Part shown: in pieces, positions 1 through 4,856 of the stretch
How positions within the stretch are numbered: the stretch's first letter is position 1
Layout of the letters: the number at the start of each line of letters is the position of its first letter
The notes under the pieces: generated by a model
What the model was told of the DNA's origin: nothing
Databases searched by the model: none
The model's input: the letters and a program-made list of their open reading frames with translations, nothing else
Program-made: the position numbers and the translations under genes
Origin: Hyphomicrobiales bacterium
Lineage (GTDB): Bacteria; Pseudomonadota; Alphaproteobacteria; Rhizobiales; Aestuariivirgaceae
Length of the DNA stretch: 8,289 nucleotides
NCBI GenBank assembly: GCA_027067085.1
Contig: JAMOMM010000387.1
Location: 1-8,289, forward strand
Direction: 5' to 3'

Positions 1-182
1 CGCTCTAACGAATTGGGCACCAAAATCGTCAAATCATAATTACCAGGAGAGACCTTCACAAGTTCCAACCCTGGTAAAGGTTTGTGCATTGTCCAAAGCT
101 TTTGAACCATCGGCAAATTGTAAAGTGCAATACTTACAATGCTGACCAAGGCCAATATTAGGATAGAAGATAGACGTGACAT
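1..182 (-). CDS. Partial membrane-anchored/exported protein, possibly NirV-like (C-terminus beyond the window)
   Basis: The frame is open from an ATG at 182 to the window edge, giving 60 complete codons. An AGGAAAG ribosome site lies 4 bases upstream (187-193), which decides the start. Residues 5-22 are a hydrophobic helix after MSR, so the product is anchored in or exported across the inner membrane. After it comes GLELVKVSPGNYDL (38-51), which loosely resembles the first strand of SUMF1/formylglycine-generating-enzyme-like proteins. NirV, a member of that superfamily, is often encoded just downstream of nirK in alphaproteobacteria, and this gene is the next one downstream of nirK on the same strand. 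The NirV idea therefore rests mainly on position plus a weak motif. No catalytic or binding residue is visible in the fragment. The coding call is fairly safe; the identity is not. Confidence 0.5.
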   Translation of the reverse strand, partial: MSRLSSILILALVSIVSIALYNLPMVQKLWTMHKPLPGLELVKVSPGNYDLTILVPNSLE

Positions 183-237
183 TTTTCTTTCCTAGATACC
201 AATGATTTGTGAATAATTTCAAACCTTAAAAACCGCG

Positions 238-344
238 CTAGAGCATTTCATGTTTTGTATGAATCACAAACACTGCATGAAATGCAATATTATCAATACC
301 TTAAGTAGGTTGTTCTGGTTTAATGTAAACCAGAACAACTCTAG
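238..344. repeat. Composite palindromic intergenic element bounded by CTAGAG/CTCTAG
   Basis: The 107-bp stretch begins CTAGAG (238-243) and ends CTCTAG (339-344), which are inverted copies. Inside are two hairpins. The first pairs GCATTTCATG (243-252) with CATGAAATGC (276-285) and has an inner TTTGT/ACAAA pair. The second is a 14-bp perfect stem at 309-339. CTAGAGCA also recurs directly at 238-245 and 341-348. Short palindromic elements ending in CTAGAG/CTCTAG are scattered through Hyphomicrobiales genomes, so this is probably one copy of a dispersed non-coding family. No coding frame in this gap is convincing. Confidence 0.5.
309..339. repeat. 14-bp perfect inverted repeat, right half of the composite element
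   Basis: GTTGTTCTGGTTTA (309-322) and TAAACCAGAACAAC (326-339) are exact inverted copies separated by only ATG. In single-stranded form this would be a very stable stem-loop. No T-run follows it on either strand, so it does not look like an ordinary intrinsic terminator. It more likely belongs to the repeat element. Confidence 0.65.
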
Positions 345-426
345 AGCAGTGCTTGCAGCGTCTAAGTTTAATTGCTTTAAACCTTCGCGTTTATATCTTC
401 TTGAATTTGCCCTTACAGGCATCATC

Positions 427-472
427 AAAAACCAAAAGTTCGTTGCGGTTCACACATGCAAACCGCAACGAA
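427..472 (-). terminator. Rho-independent terminator of nirK
   Basis: Just after the nirK stop, the minus strand reads a perfect 12-bp stem, TTCGTTGCGGTT / AACCGCAACGAA (439-450 paired with 461-472), with a 10-base loop. It is followed by CTTTTGGTTTTT (438 down to 427). A GC-containing stem plus a T-rich tract is the classic layout. It implies that nirK is mostly a single-gene transcript and that the gene at the left edge needs its own promoter or read-through. Confidence 0.8.
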
Positions 473-479
473 ACTATTT

Positions 480-1658
480 TTACTTAATAGCTGTTGGTTT
501 TTTGATTTGCTTCATCAGTTCATCATTCCATTTTCCTTCAACCTTAAAGATCGCTGTTGCACCCTTTAAAACCGCTTGGATGAGGTTGTGATTTACATAG
601 GCATAAACACCTGGCTGTTTGAAAGTATAAATTGCAGCAGCAGCAGTACCACCTGGAATAAACCAAGTTTCAAGATTGGTATCTGGAATGTCATTAAATG
701 AACCTGCTTGCCAAACATAATCACCATGGCCACCAATCAAATGAGGACGGGTGTCATAGTTTGCTTGTGAATGAACAATAAGAACGGTTTCATCAACTTT
801 TGCAGTTAGAGCATTGTCACCAGTTAAAGCGCCAACTGCGCCGTTGAATACAATATGACTAGGGATAAGAGTTGCCATAACTTCCATGGCATCAGCGTAA
901 TCTTCGCCAGCTGTTTCGTATTTTTTGTATTCACCATCTTTATCTTTGGCAACATAGTAATCTTGTTCACCAACGTAATAAGCCCGGTCATAAGTGATGG
1001 CTTTACCGTCTCTGTCTTTTAGACCTTCGCGAGGAAGAACCATGATTGCACCGTTCATGCCATGCACAACGTGATAAGGGATCATCGCACCACCTGGTGC
1101 ACAGTGATAAACAAAAGTGCCTGGTTTTGTTGCACGGAAACGGAATGTTACTTCCTCACCTGGTGAAACATGCGTCAGACCGCCGCCGCCAAGCGCACCA
1201 GTTGATGCGTGAAGATCAATGTTGTGTTCCATTACATTAGTATCTGGGTTAACCAAAGTAAGTTCTACATAATCATCTTGATGGACAACAATCATGGGAC
1301 CAGGAACAGAACCATTAAAGGTTAGCGCCCAAATTTCTGTGCCATCTTCATCGATGACCATTTTCTTTTCTTCAATGACCAATTTCACTTCAACAACTTT
1401 TGGGCCACCTTTTGCAACTTGATCGTGCTTTGGCAATGCAGGTGGCATAACCATTTCTTGCTTAACGCGTGGAAGTGCGCCAATTTCAGCTTCAGTCAAT
1501 GCTTTATTAGCCATGTGACTTCCCGCTTGCGCCGTTGTTGAATTCATTGCTGCATCGGCAACCATAACACTGGCACCTGCAACTGCTGTACTTGAGAGAA
1601 ATGCTCGGCGCGACACGCTTGGAGCTGAAGAGGGTTTGTTGTCAGCTGTATTTTTCAT
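480..1658 (-). CDS. nirK: Copper-containing nitrite reductase (NO-forming), Tat-exported
   Basis: NirK reduces nitrite to nitric oxide in the periplasm, the defining step of denitrification, taking electrons from a cupredoxin or c-type cytochrome. The 392-residue product has a Tat signal (SRRAFL at 16-21, then a hydrophobic stretch and an AQA site at 43-45) and two cupredoxin domains. Type 1 copper ligands are visible as H145, C186, H196 and M201, and type 2 ligands as H150, H185 and H357. The catalytic pair corresponds to D148 and H306. By eye the sequence follows the Alcaligenes faecalis enzyme closely, with one extra residue in the loop HCAPGGAMIPYH, and Tyr195 where that enzyme has Trp. 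AAGG (1667-1670) lies 8 bases before the ATG. All ligands are present, so it should be functional. CRP/FNR-type boxes lie upstream and a strong terminator downstream. Confidence 0.97.
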   Translation of the reverse strand: MKNTADNKPSSAPSVSRRAFLSSTAVAGASVMVADAAMNSTTAQAGSHMANKALTEAEIGALPRVKQEMVMPPALPKHDQVAKGGPKVVEVKLVIEEKKMVIDEDGTEIWALTFNGSVPGPMIVVHQDDYVELTLVNPDTNVMEHNIDLHASTGALGGGGLTHVSPGEEVTFRFRATKPGTFVYHCAPGGAMIPYHVVHGMNGAIMVLPREGLKDRDGKAITYDRAYYVGEQDYYVAKDKDGEYKKYETAGEDYADAMEVMATLIPSHIVFNGAVGALTGDNALTAKVDETVLIVHSQANYDTRPHLIGGHGDYVWQAGSFNDIPDTNLETWFIPGGTAAAAIYTFKQPGVYAYVNHNLIQAVLKGATAIFKVEGKWNDELMKQIKKPTAIK

Positions 1659-1778
1659 TTTTCGAACCTTTAAGAAATTTTACAAAATCGTATGCACTAA
1701 CCAGACCTGAACCAATGCAATAAGAAATCCCCTCTTATCGCCCACAGGTGTCTAGCATGCGCCGAAAAATGCTGCGAT

Positions 1779-1792
1779 TTGACATAGATCAC
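1779..1792. promoter_or_regulatory. CRP/FNR-superfamily box, proximal, upstream of nirK
   Basis: TTGAC-ATAG-ATCAC matches the TTGAT-N4-ATCAA pattern of FNR, FixK, Dnr and NnrR proteins at eight of ten half-site positions. Its centre (1785.5) is 127 bp upstream of the nirK ATG. A poor -10-like TAGACA (1754 down to 1749) sits about where class II spacing predicts. It may act together with the perfect box immediately upstream. Confidence 0.5.
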
Positions 1793-1793
1793 A

Positions 1794-1807
1794 TTGACCT
1801 GTGTCAA
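1794..1807. promoter_or_regulatory. Perfect CRP/FNR-superfamily palindrome (NnrR/Dnr/FNR type) upstream of nirK
   Basis: TTGAC-CTGT-GTCAA is an exact dyad of the type bound by nitric-oxide- and oxygen-responsive CRP/FNR-family regulators, which are known to control nirK in many denitrifiers. Its centre (1800.5) is 142 bp upstream of the ATG and 15 bp from the neighbouring box. The sequence cannot say which family member binds. Confidence 0.7.
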
Positions 1808-1882
1808 TTTACTCGCTTAGGTGAAATTATTAGATATATGGATTCAAGACTTACCATGCAGAACTGATGTCACGAAAATGCA

Positions 1883-1928
1883 CTTTGCAGGCAGAGGTTT
1901 ACTGGTAGGGCTTTACAGGCAAGGTTTT
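1883..1928. repeat. Imperfect direct repeat overlapping the end of the TetR gene
   Basis: CTTTGCAGGCAGAGGTTT (1883-1900) recurs as CTTTACAGGCAAGGTTTT (1911-1928), with a 28-bp period, one substitution and one indel. The second copy overlaps the stop codon of the TetR-family gene. I see no stem with a T-run here, so no intrinsic terminator is evident for that gene. The rest of the 268-bp gap up to nirK holds only the two regulatory boxes. Confidence 0.4.
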
Positions 1929-2565
1929 AAATGCCGTCAACAAAGGTGTTCACAAGCAGTTCAATCTGGGCCCAAGTAAAATCACGCGATTTATCGCTCA
2001 CTTGTCCGACATAGCTCATGGTCACAATGCCATGAACGGCCGACCATAATGCCCGCGCAGCAATCATACGGGTTTTTGGATCTTGGCCAAATTTCGTTTG
2101 AGCCAACACATTGCCAACCAAATCAAACAAGGCATTCTTTTGAACCACATACCAATCAGCTACCGCCCCTTCGGAGCGATTACGGTTATAGGCGAGCATG
2201 GCCCCCCAACGCTCAGAGTTGGCCTCAATAAATTCCATATAAGTTGAAGCTAGTGCCAACAATCTAAACCGTAGTTTTTCTTTGTGGGTGTCTTTGATCT
2301 CGCCGCTGGCAATTTTTTGTTCCAGCTCGTTTTCAAAGCGCGCTACATTAACTTGGCCCATTTTGTTCATATCAGAAAGAATATGGGCGCTGACTTCTTG
2401 GATCAGTTTATCAACGTTACCAAAAATATTGTAAATTGTGCCAACGGACACGCCAACTTTTGCTGCAAGTTTGCGGGCTTTGACATTTTCCAAACCGCCC
2501 TCATCAAGCAACGACAATGTCGTTTCAATAATTTTTGCGCGGACGTTATCATGCTCAAGAGTCAT
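1927..2565 (-). CDS. TetR/AcrR-family transcriptional regulator
   Basis: The 212-residue protein has the usual TetR length and layout. An N-terminal DNA-binding domain has its helix-turn-helix at about residues 28-48 (LAAKVGVSVGTIYNIF at 33-48). A helical ligand/dimer domain follows, whose ARALWSAVHGIV (170-181) resembles the WHG-type TetR C-terminal domain. AAGG (2577-2580) lies 11 bases before the ATG. It is transcribed divergently from the PspA/YiaA pair, and the shared gap carries three copies of one palindrome. The simplest reading is a repressor of itself and of that pair, released by an unknown ligand or membrane stress. It also lies upstream of nirK on the same strand, but nirK has its own CRP/FNR-type boxes, so a link is not implied. 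Effector unknown. Confidence 0.92.
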   Translation of the reverse strand: MTLEHDNVRAKIIETTLSLLDEGGLENVKARKLAAKVGVSVGTIYNIFGNVDKLIQEVSAHILSDMNKMGQVNVARFENELEQKIASGEIKDTHKEKLRFRLLALASTYMEFIEANSERWGAMLAYNRNRSEGAVADWYVVQKNALFDLVGNVLAQTKFGQDPKTRMIAARALWSAVHGIVTMSYVGQVSDKSRDFTWAQIELLVNTFVDGI

Positions 2566-2664
2566 CGTTTCACTTCACCTTACAAGCATTTGATTGGTTA
2601 CAATTTTTGCCTAAAATGTCGGCACCGAATCCTTAATTCTTTGTTTACCATAAATTGGCAAGTT

Positions 2665-2677
2665 TGAACATTGTTCA
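2665..2677. promoter_or_regulatory. Predicted TetR operator O1
   Basis: TGAAC-ATT-GTTCA is a perfect inverted repeat, the nearest of three to the TetR-family gene. Its centre is at 2671, so it probably lies near the promoter of that gene. The binding protein is inferred from position and from the repetition of the motif. Confidence 0.6.
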
Positions 2678-2685
2678 TCTTTAAC

Positions 2686-2700
2686 TTGAACGGCGTTCAA
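2686..2700. promoter_or_regulatory. Predicted TetR operator O2
   Basis: TTGAAC-GGC-GTTCAA is a perfect inverted repeat one base longer per arm than the other two. Its centre (2693) is 22 bp from O1, about two helical turns. The left arm TTGAAC could double as a -35 element for the rightward PspA gene, with TATCTG (2708-2713) as a poor -10, so occupancy there would block transcription. Confidence 0.65.
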
Positions 2701-2720
2701 AAATACCTATCTGTAATAGG

Positions 2721-2733
2721 TGAACAGTGTTCA
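2721..2733. promoter_or_regulatory. Predicted TetR operator O3
   Basis: TGAAC-AGT-GTTCA is the third copy of the palindrome, centred at 2727, which is 34 bp from O2 and 52 bp before the PspA-family ATG. It would fall at or just after the transcription start of the rightward pair, a common place for a repressor site. Confidence 0.6.
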
Positions 2734-2778
2734 TAAACAGTTTCAACCACGAACCAATAACAGAAAGGAACTTTATTC

Positions 2779-3453
2779 ATGCTCAATCTGCTTTCAACTT
2801 TGGTCAAAGGAGCCAATGCGCGGGCTGTTGATACGGCAACAGATCACTTTGCAATTGACCTCATCAAACAAAAAATTCGCGAGGCCGAGCAAGGTTTGGC
2901 TCAGGCAAAAAACACACTTGCCAGCCTCATCATTCGCCGCCGCCGCGAAAAACGCTCTCTTAAACAATTGCATGCGCGGATCGAGGATTTAGAATCTCGC
3001 ACCCGAAAAGCCCTAAAAGATAAAAGCAAAACGCTGGCTCATCAGGCAGCAACGGCAATTGCCGAACTTGAAAATGAAGCTGTTGTTCGCAAAAACACGC
3101 TTAAACGATTGAATGAGCGCACGGGACGTATGCAGCTTTCAATTGAAAAAGCCCACCGCCGACTTGTTGATTTGCGCCAAGGGGCAACAACGGCAATCGC
3201 GATGGATATTGAGCGCAAAGCCCAAAAATCTCTCAATCGTTCAATCGGCAATACAGATGCTTTTCGTGAAGCTGAAAGCCTTATCAATCGCGTGGTTAAT
3301 CAAGATGACCCGTTTGAGCAAGGCGAAGTGCTCGATGAAATCGATCGCGGACTGAACCATGACAATATTAAACAACAATTAGCGGAGGCTGGATATGGCA
3401 CATCAGGAAAATCAAATGCAAAAGACGTGTTGGCCCGATTGTCTAAAAAGTAA
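2779..3453 (+). CDS. PspA/IM30-family protein
   Basis: The 224-residue protein is almost entirely charged alpha-helix with coiled-coil spacing at about residues 25-145, the hallmark of PspA/IM30/Vipp1 proteins. These peripheral inner-membrane proteins belong to the ESCRT-III superfamily and form scaffolds that support damaged membrane. Matching features are a short amphipathic start (LLSTLVKGANARA), IDLIKQKIREAEQGLAQAK (26-44) and AHRRLVDLRQGA (125-136). The C-terminal tail (about 165-224) is less ordered. AAAGGAA (2764-2770) lies 8 bases before the ATG. It heads a probable two-gene unit with the YiaA-type membrane protein and is divergent from a TetR-family gene, so the probable trigger is that regulator rather than the PspF/sigma-54 system of enterics. 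No sigma-54 promoter is evident. Family assignment is firm; a role in envelope stress is inferred. Confidence 0.88.
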   Translation: MLNLLSTLVKGANARAVDTATDHFAIDLIKQKIREAEQGLAQAKNTLASLIIRRRREKRSLKQLHARIEDLESRTRKALKDKSKTLAHQAATAIAELENEAVVRKNTLKRLNERTGRMQLSIEKAHRRLVDLRQGATTAIAMDIERKAQKSLNRSIGNTDAFREAESLINRVVNQDDPFEQGEVLDEIDRGLNHDNIKQQLAEAGYGTSGKSNAKDVLARLSKK

Positions 3454-3464
3454 ACGCGTCATCA

Positions 3465-3506
3465 AAAACCTCTTCTGTTTCTGGAGCGTTTTAAGAAACG
3501 GGTTTT
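3465..3506 (+). terminator. Weak hairpin between the PspA and YiaA genes (possible attenuator)
   Basis: CTGTTTC (3475-3481) can pair with GAAACGG (3495-3501) with one G-T pair. The flanking AAAACC (3465-3470) is complementary to GGTTTT (3501-3506), as an outer or alternative stem. The short TTTT and weak stem suggest at most partial termination or an RNA-processing site between the two genes. Confidence 0.3.
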
Positions 3507-3546
3507 CAATTCAAACCTTCAAGCCAAGTATTATTTTAGGGAGTAT

Positions 3547-3825
3547 ATGACAATGAATAACGATAAAAGCAACGGCGTGTATGTAATGTTCAACGGCCTT
3601 GGCGTGGTTACGTCTTATGTGATGATGGCGCTGTCTATATGGCTAGCCCCTGTTGATTTAGCCACCAAAGGGTATTGGGGCATGGGTATTTTCATGCTGA
3701 CTTTGAGCTTGGTGAATTTGGTAAAATACCGTTTGGATGAACGCCTTTCCCATGACAAATTAAATCAGTTGGAAACGGCAAAGAATGAAAAAATCATTCA
3801 AGACTTCATTACTGACGACGACTAA
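3547..3825 (+). CDS. YiaA/YiaB-family two-helix inner membrane protein
   Basis: This 92-residue protein has two transmembrane helices (about 11-33 and 43-59) joined by the short loop APVDLATKGYWGMG, close to the conserved loop of the YiaA/YiaB two-helix domain. A charged cytoplasmic tail follows (KLNQLETAKNEKIIQDF at 71-87). The family's function is unknown. It lies 93 bp after the PspA-family gene on the same strand, probably under the same TetR-controlled promoter, so a membrane partner role for PspA is a reasonable guess. AGGGAG (3538-3543) is only 3 bases from the first ATG (3547) but 9 from the second (3553), so translation may start at 3553 and give 90 residues. No signal cleavage site is seen. 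Confidence 0.87.
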   Translation: MTMNNDKSNGVYVMFNGLGVVTSYVMMALSIWLAPVDLATKGYWGMGIFMLTLSLVNLVKYRLDERLSHDKLNQLETAKNEKIIQDFITDDD

Positions 3826-3860
3826 TGCAACATTTGACTATTATTACATCACATAAATGG

Positions 3861-3884
3861 CGGCCTTGCTTTCGAGCAGGGCCG
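3861..3884 (+). terminator. Hairpin downstream of the YiaA-type gene, probable terminator
   Basis: CGGCCTTGCT (3861-3870) pairs with AGCAGGGCCG (3875-3884) around a TTCG loop: 10 pairs with one G-T. It starts 35 bp after the stop codon. The run after it (AAATCATTT) is not a clean T-tract, so it may be a weaker or protein-assisted terminator. It separates the PspA/YiaA unit from the next promoter. Confidence 0.5.
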
Positions 3885-3902
3885 AAATCATTTGCGCGAT
3901 AC

Positions 3903-3945
3903 TTGATAAAGATCATATGACCGAACGATAAAAAAATGATCTAAT
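3903..3945 (+). promoter_or_regulatory. FNR/FixK-type class II promoter for the SH3/PH-like gene pair
   Basis: TTGAT-AAAG-ATCAT (3903-3916) matches the FNR/FixK pattern at nine of ten half-site positions. Downstream, TCTAAT (3940-3945) differs from the -10 consensus at one base. The implied start near 3952 puts the box centre at about -42, the position used by class II FNR activation, and gives a 24-base leader before the ATG at 3976. There is no convincing -35, as expected for an activator-dependent promoter. Confidence 0.55.
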
Positions 3946-3975
3946 GTGGTCGTTACTTATCAAACTGGAGGCTAT

Positions 3976-4317
3976 ATGTCAGTTTCACACTCAACCTTTA
4001 CGTCGGTTTTATTTTCAGGCTTGATTAGCGCCATTGCTGTGTTAGGGGCAAGTTCAGCTGCCCAAGCATATTCTGGCGAGCAGTATGTTGTATGCAACCT
4101 TAACCCAAATGGTGATAACTTTTTGGCTCTTCGCCAATGTGGTTCATCCAACTGTCGAATGCTACGAAAATTAGGTCCGGGCACGTTTATCTATACGATG
4201 AACCCAACGGCTGAACGTGGATGGCGCGAGGTGATTGTTCAACGCAGCATCCAAGATCATTCATACAAAGGGCCATCTGGCTGGGTTTATTCTAAATATA
4301 TTTGCGAAGTACGTTAG
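3976..4317 (+). CDS. Exported SH3-like domain protein
   Basis: The 113-residue product starts with a Sec signal peptide (hydrophobic core about 10-25, AQA at 29-31 before the mature Tyr32). The mature part is a single bacterial SH3-like domain: NPNGDNFLALR (43-53), LGPGT (66-70) and SGWVYSKYIC (101-110) match the usual pattern of such domains. Bacterial SH3 domains often bind cell-wall peptides or partner proteins in the periplasm. No enzymatic domain is attached. Four cysteines (40, 55, 60, 110) all lie in the mature part and could form two disulfides. GGAGG (3967-3971) precedes this ATG, so it is preferred over an in-frame ATG at 3946 that lies at the predicted -10. The next gene begins 9 bp after the stop, implying co-transcription. 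The specific role is unknown. Confidence 0.85.
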   Translation: MSVSHSTFTSVLFSGLISAIAVLGASSAAQAYSGEQYVVCNLNPNGDNFLALRQCGSSNCRMLRKLGPGTFIYTMNPTAERGWREVIVQRSIQDHSYKGPSGWVYSKYICEVR

Positions 4318-4326
4318 GACGTTAAA

Positions 4327-4836
4327 GTGGTTTTTGTCCCTATCGATAAAAAAGTCTCGGTCGTGCCAGATCTATCAGATTTGCCCATGACAATTGAGTG
4401 GCCACGCGATACGCGCCCTGCAAAACGTGCCTTGATTGTTTCTGGCATATGGATGATTTTTGTTATGGGCTTGGCAATGGCACTATTCATCTTTGCCACC
4501 TCCCTATCCTATGGCGACATCGCCATCATTTTGGGCATTTTGACCTTAGCAGATTTTTTGTTGGGCATTTCAGCACTACGGCTTTATGCCAGCAAAGATG
4601 AAATCACCATTAGCCCACAAGGCCTAAAGACAAAAACCTTTAGCTGGCTAAAAACCACTGAAAACTTCACAGAATGGGCGCAGATTGCACGCATTCAAAA
4701 AACCAATCATGGCGCTGTTTATGAAACATTAGAGCTTATACCAAAAGACGGAACGGCAGATCCAATCCCCGTCTTACTCACCCGCAATAAAGGCTTGACG
4801 TTACAGGTAAAGTTACAGCTTGAGCAGTTTTTATAA
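4327..4836 (+). CDS. Two-helix membrane protein with PH-like C-terminal domain, uncharacterised
   Basis: I do not recognise a named family. The 169-residue frame starts at GTG 4327, with AGGA (4316-4319) overlapping the stop of the upstream gene 7 bases before it, which suggests translational coupling. Residues 1-33 are hydrophilic. Two transmembrane helices follow (about 35-58 and 63-87), then an 80-residue tail with alternating strands (DEITISPQGLKTKTFSW at 91-107, TEWAQIARIQKT at 115-126). That tail resembles bacterial PH-like domains placed after a membrane hairpin. An internal ATG at 4387 is an alternative start. It shares a transcript with the exported SH3-like protein and the same FNR-type promoter, and converges on hemN with 11 bp between stops. 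Function unknown; coding status is well supported by composition and organisation. Confidence 0.78.
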   Translation: MVFVPIDKKVSVVPDLSDLPMTIEWPRDTRPAKRALIVSGIWMIFVMGLAMALFIFATSLSYGDIAIILGILTLADFLLGISALRLYASKDEITISPQGLKTKTFSWLKTTENFTEWAQIARIQKTNHGAVYETLELIPKDGTADPIPVLLTRNKGLTLQVKLQLEQFL

Positions 4837-4856
4837 AGTTAGGTGCTTTAAACTGC
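4824..4856. terminator. Possible bidirectional hairpin between the converging gene ends
   Basis: GCAGTT (4824-4829) pairs with AACTGC (4851-4856), and inside it TAAAG (4834-4838) pairs with CTTTA (4846-4850) around a 7-base loop. Both stop codons lie in the stem: TAA at 4834-4836 for the rightward gene and TAA at 4850-4848 for hemN. It is symmetrical enough to serve both directions, but neither side has a good T-run. Confidence 0.4.

Noticed and set aside
40..222. Minus-strand frame starting at 222
   Set aside because: It overlaps the better frame from 182, which has a ribosome site and a proper hydrophobic N-terminus. The protein from 222 looks like out-of-frame translation.
250..591. Plus-strand frame of 113 residues
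   Set aside because: It runs through the repeat element and terminator and into the antisense of nirK. It has no ribosome site and no protein-like composition.
2590..2603. TTGAT-TGGT-TACAA as an FNR box upstream of the TetR gene
   Set aside because: The second half-site matches poorly, and the region already has a much stronger operator explanation.
2284..2667. Plus-strand frame of 127 residues
   Set aside because: It is antisense to the well-supported TetR-family gene and runs across its control region.
3042..3287. Minus-strand frame inside the PspA-family gene
   Set aside because: Antisense shadow of a strongly supported coding region.
3946..3975. Upstream ATG (3946) for the SH3-like protein
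   Set aside because: It lies at the predicted -10/start site and would add 10 residues before a normal signal peptide. GGAGG fits the ATG at 3976.
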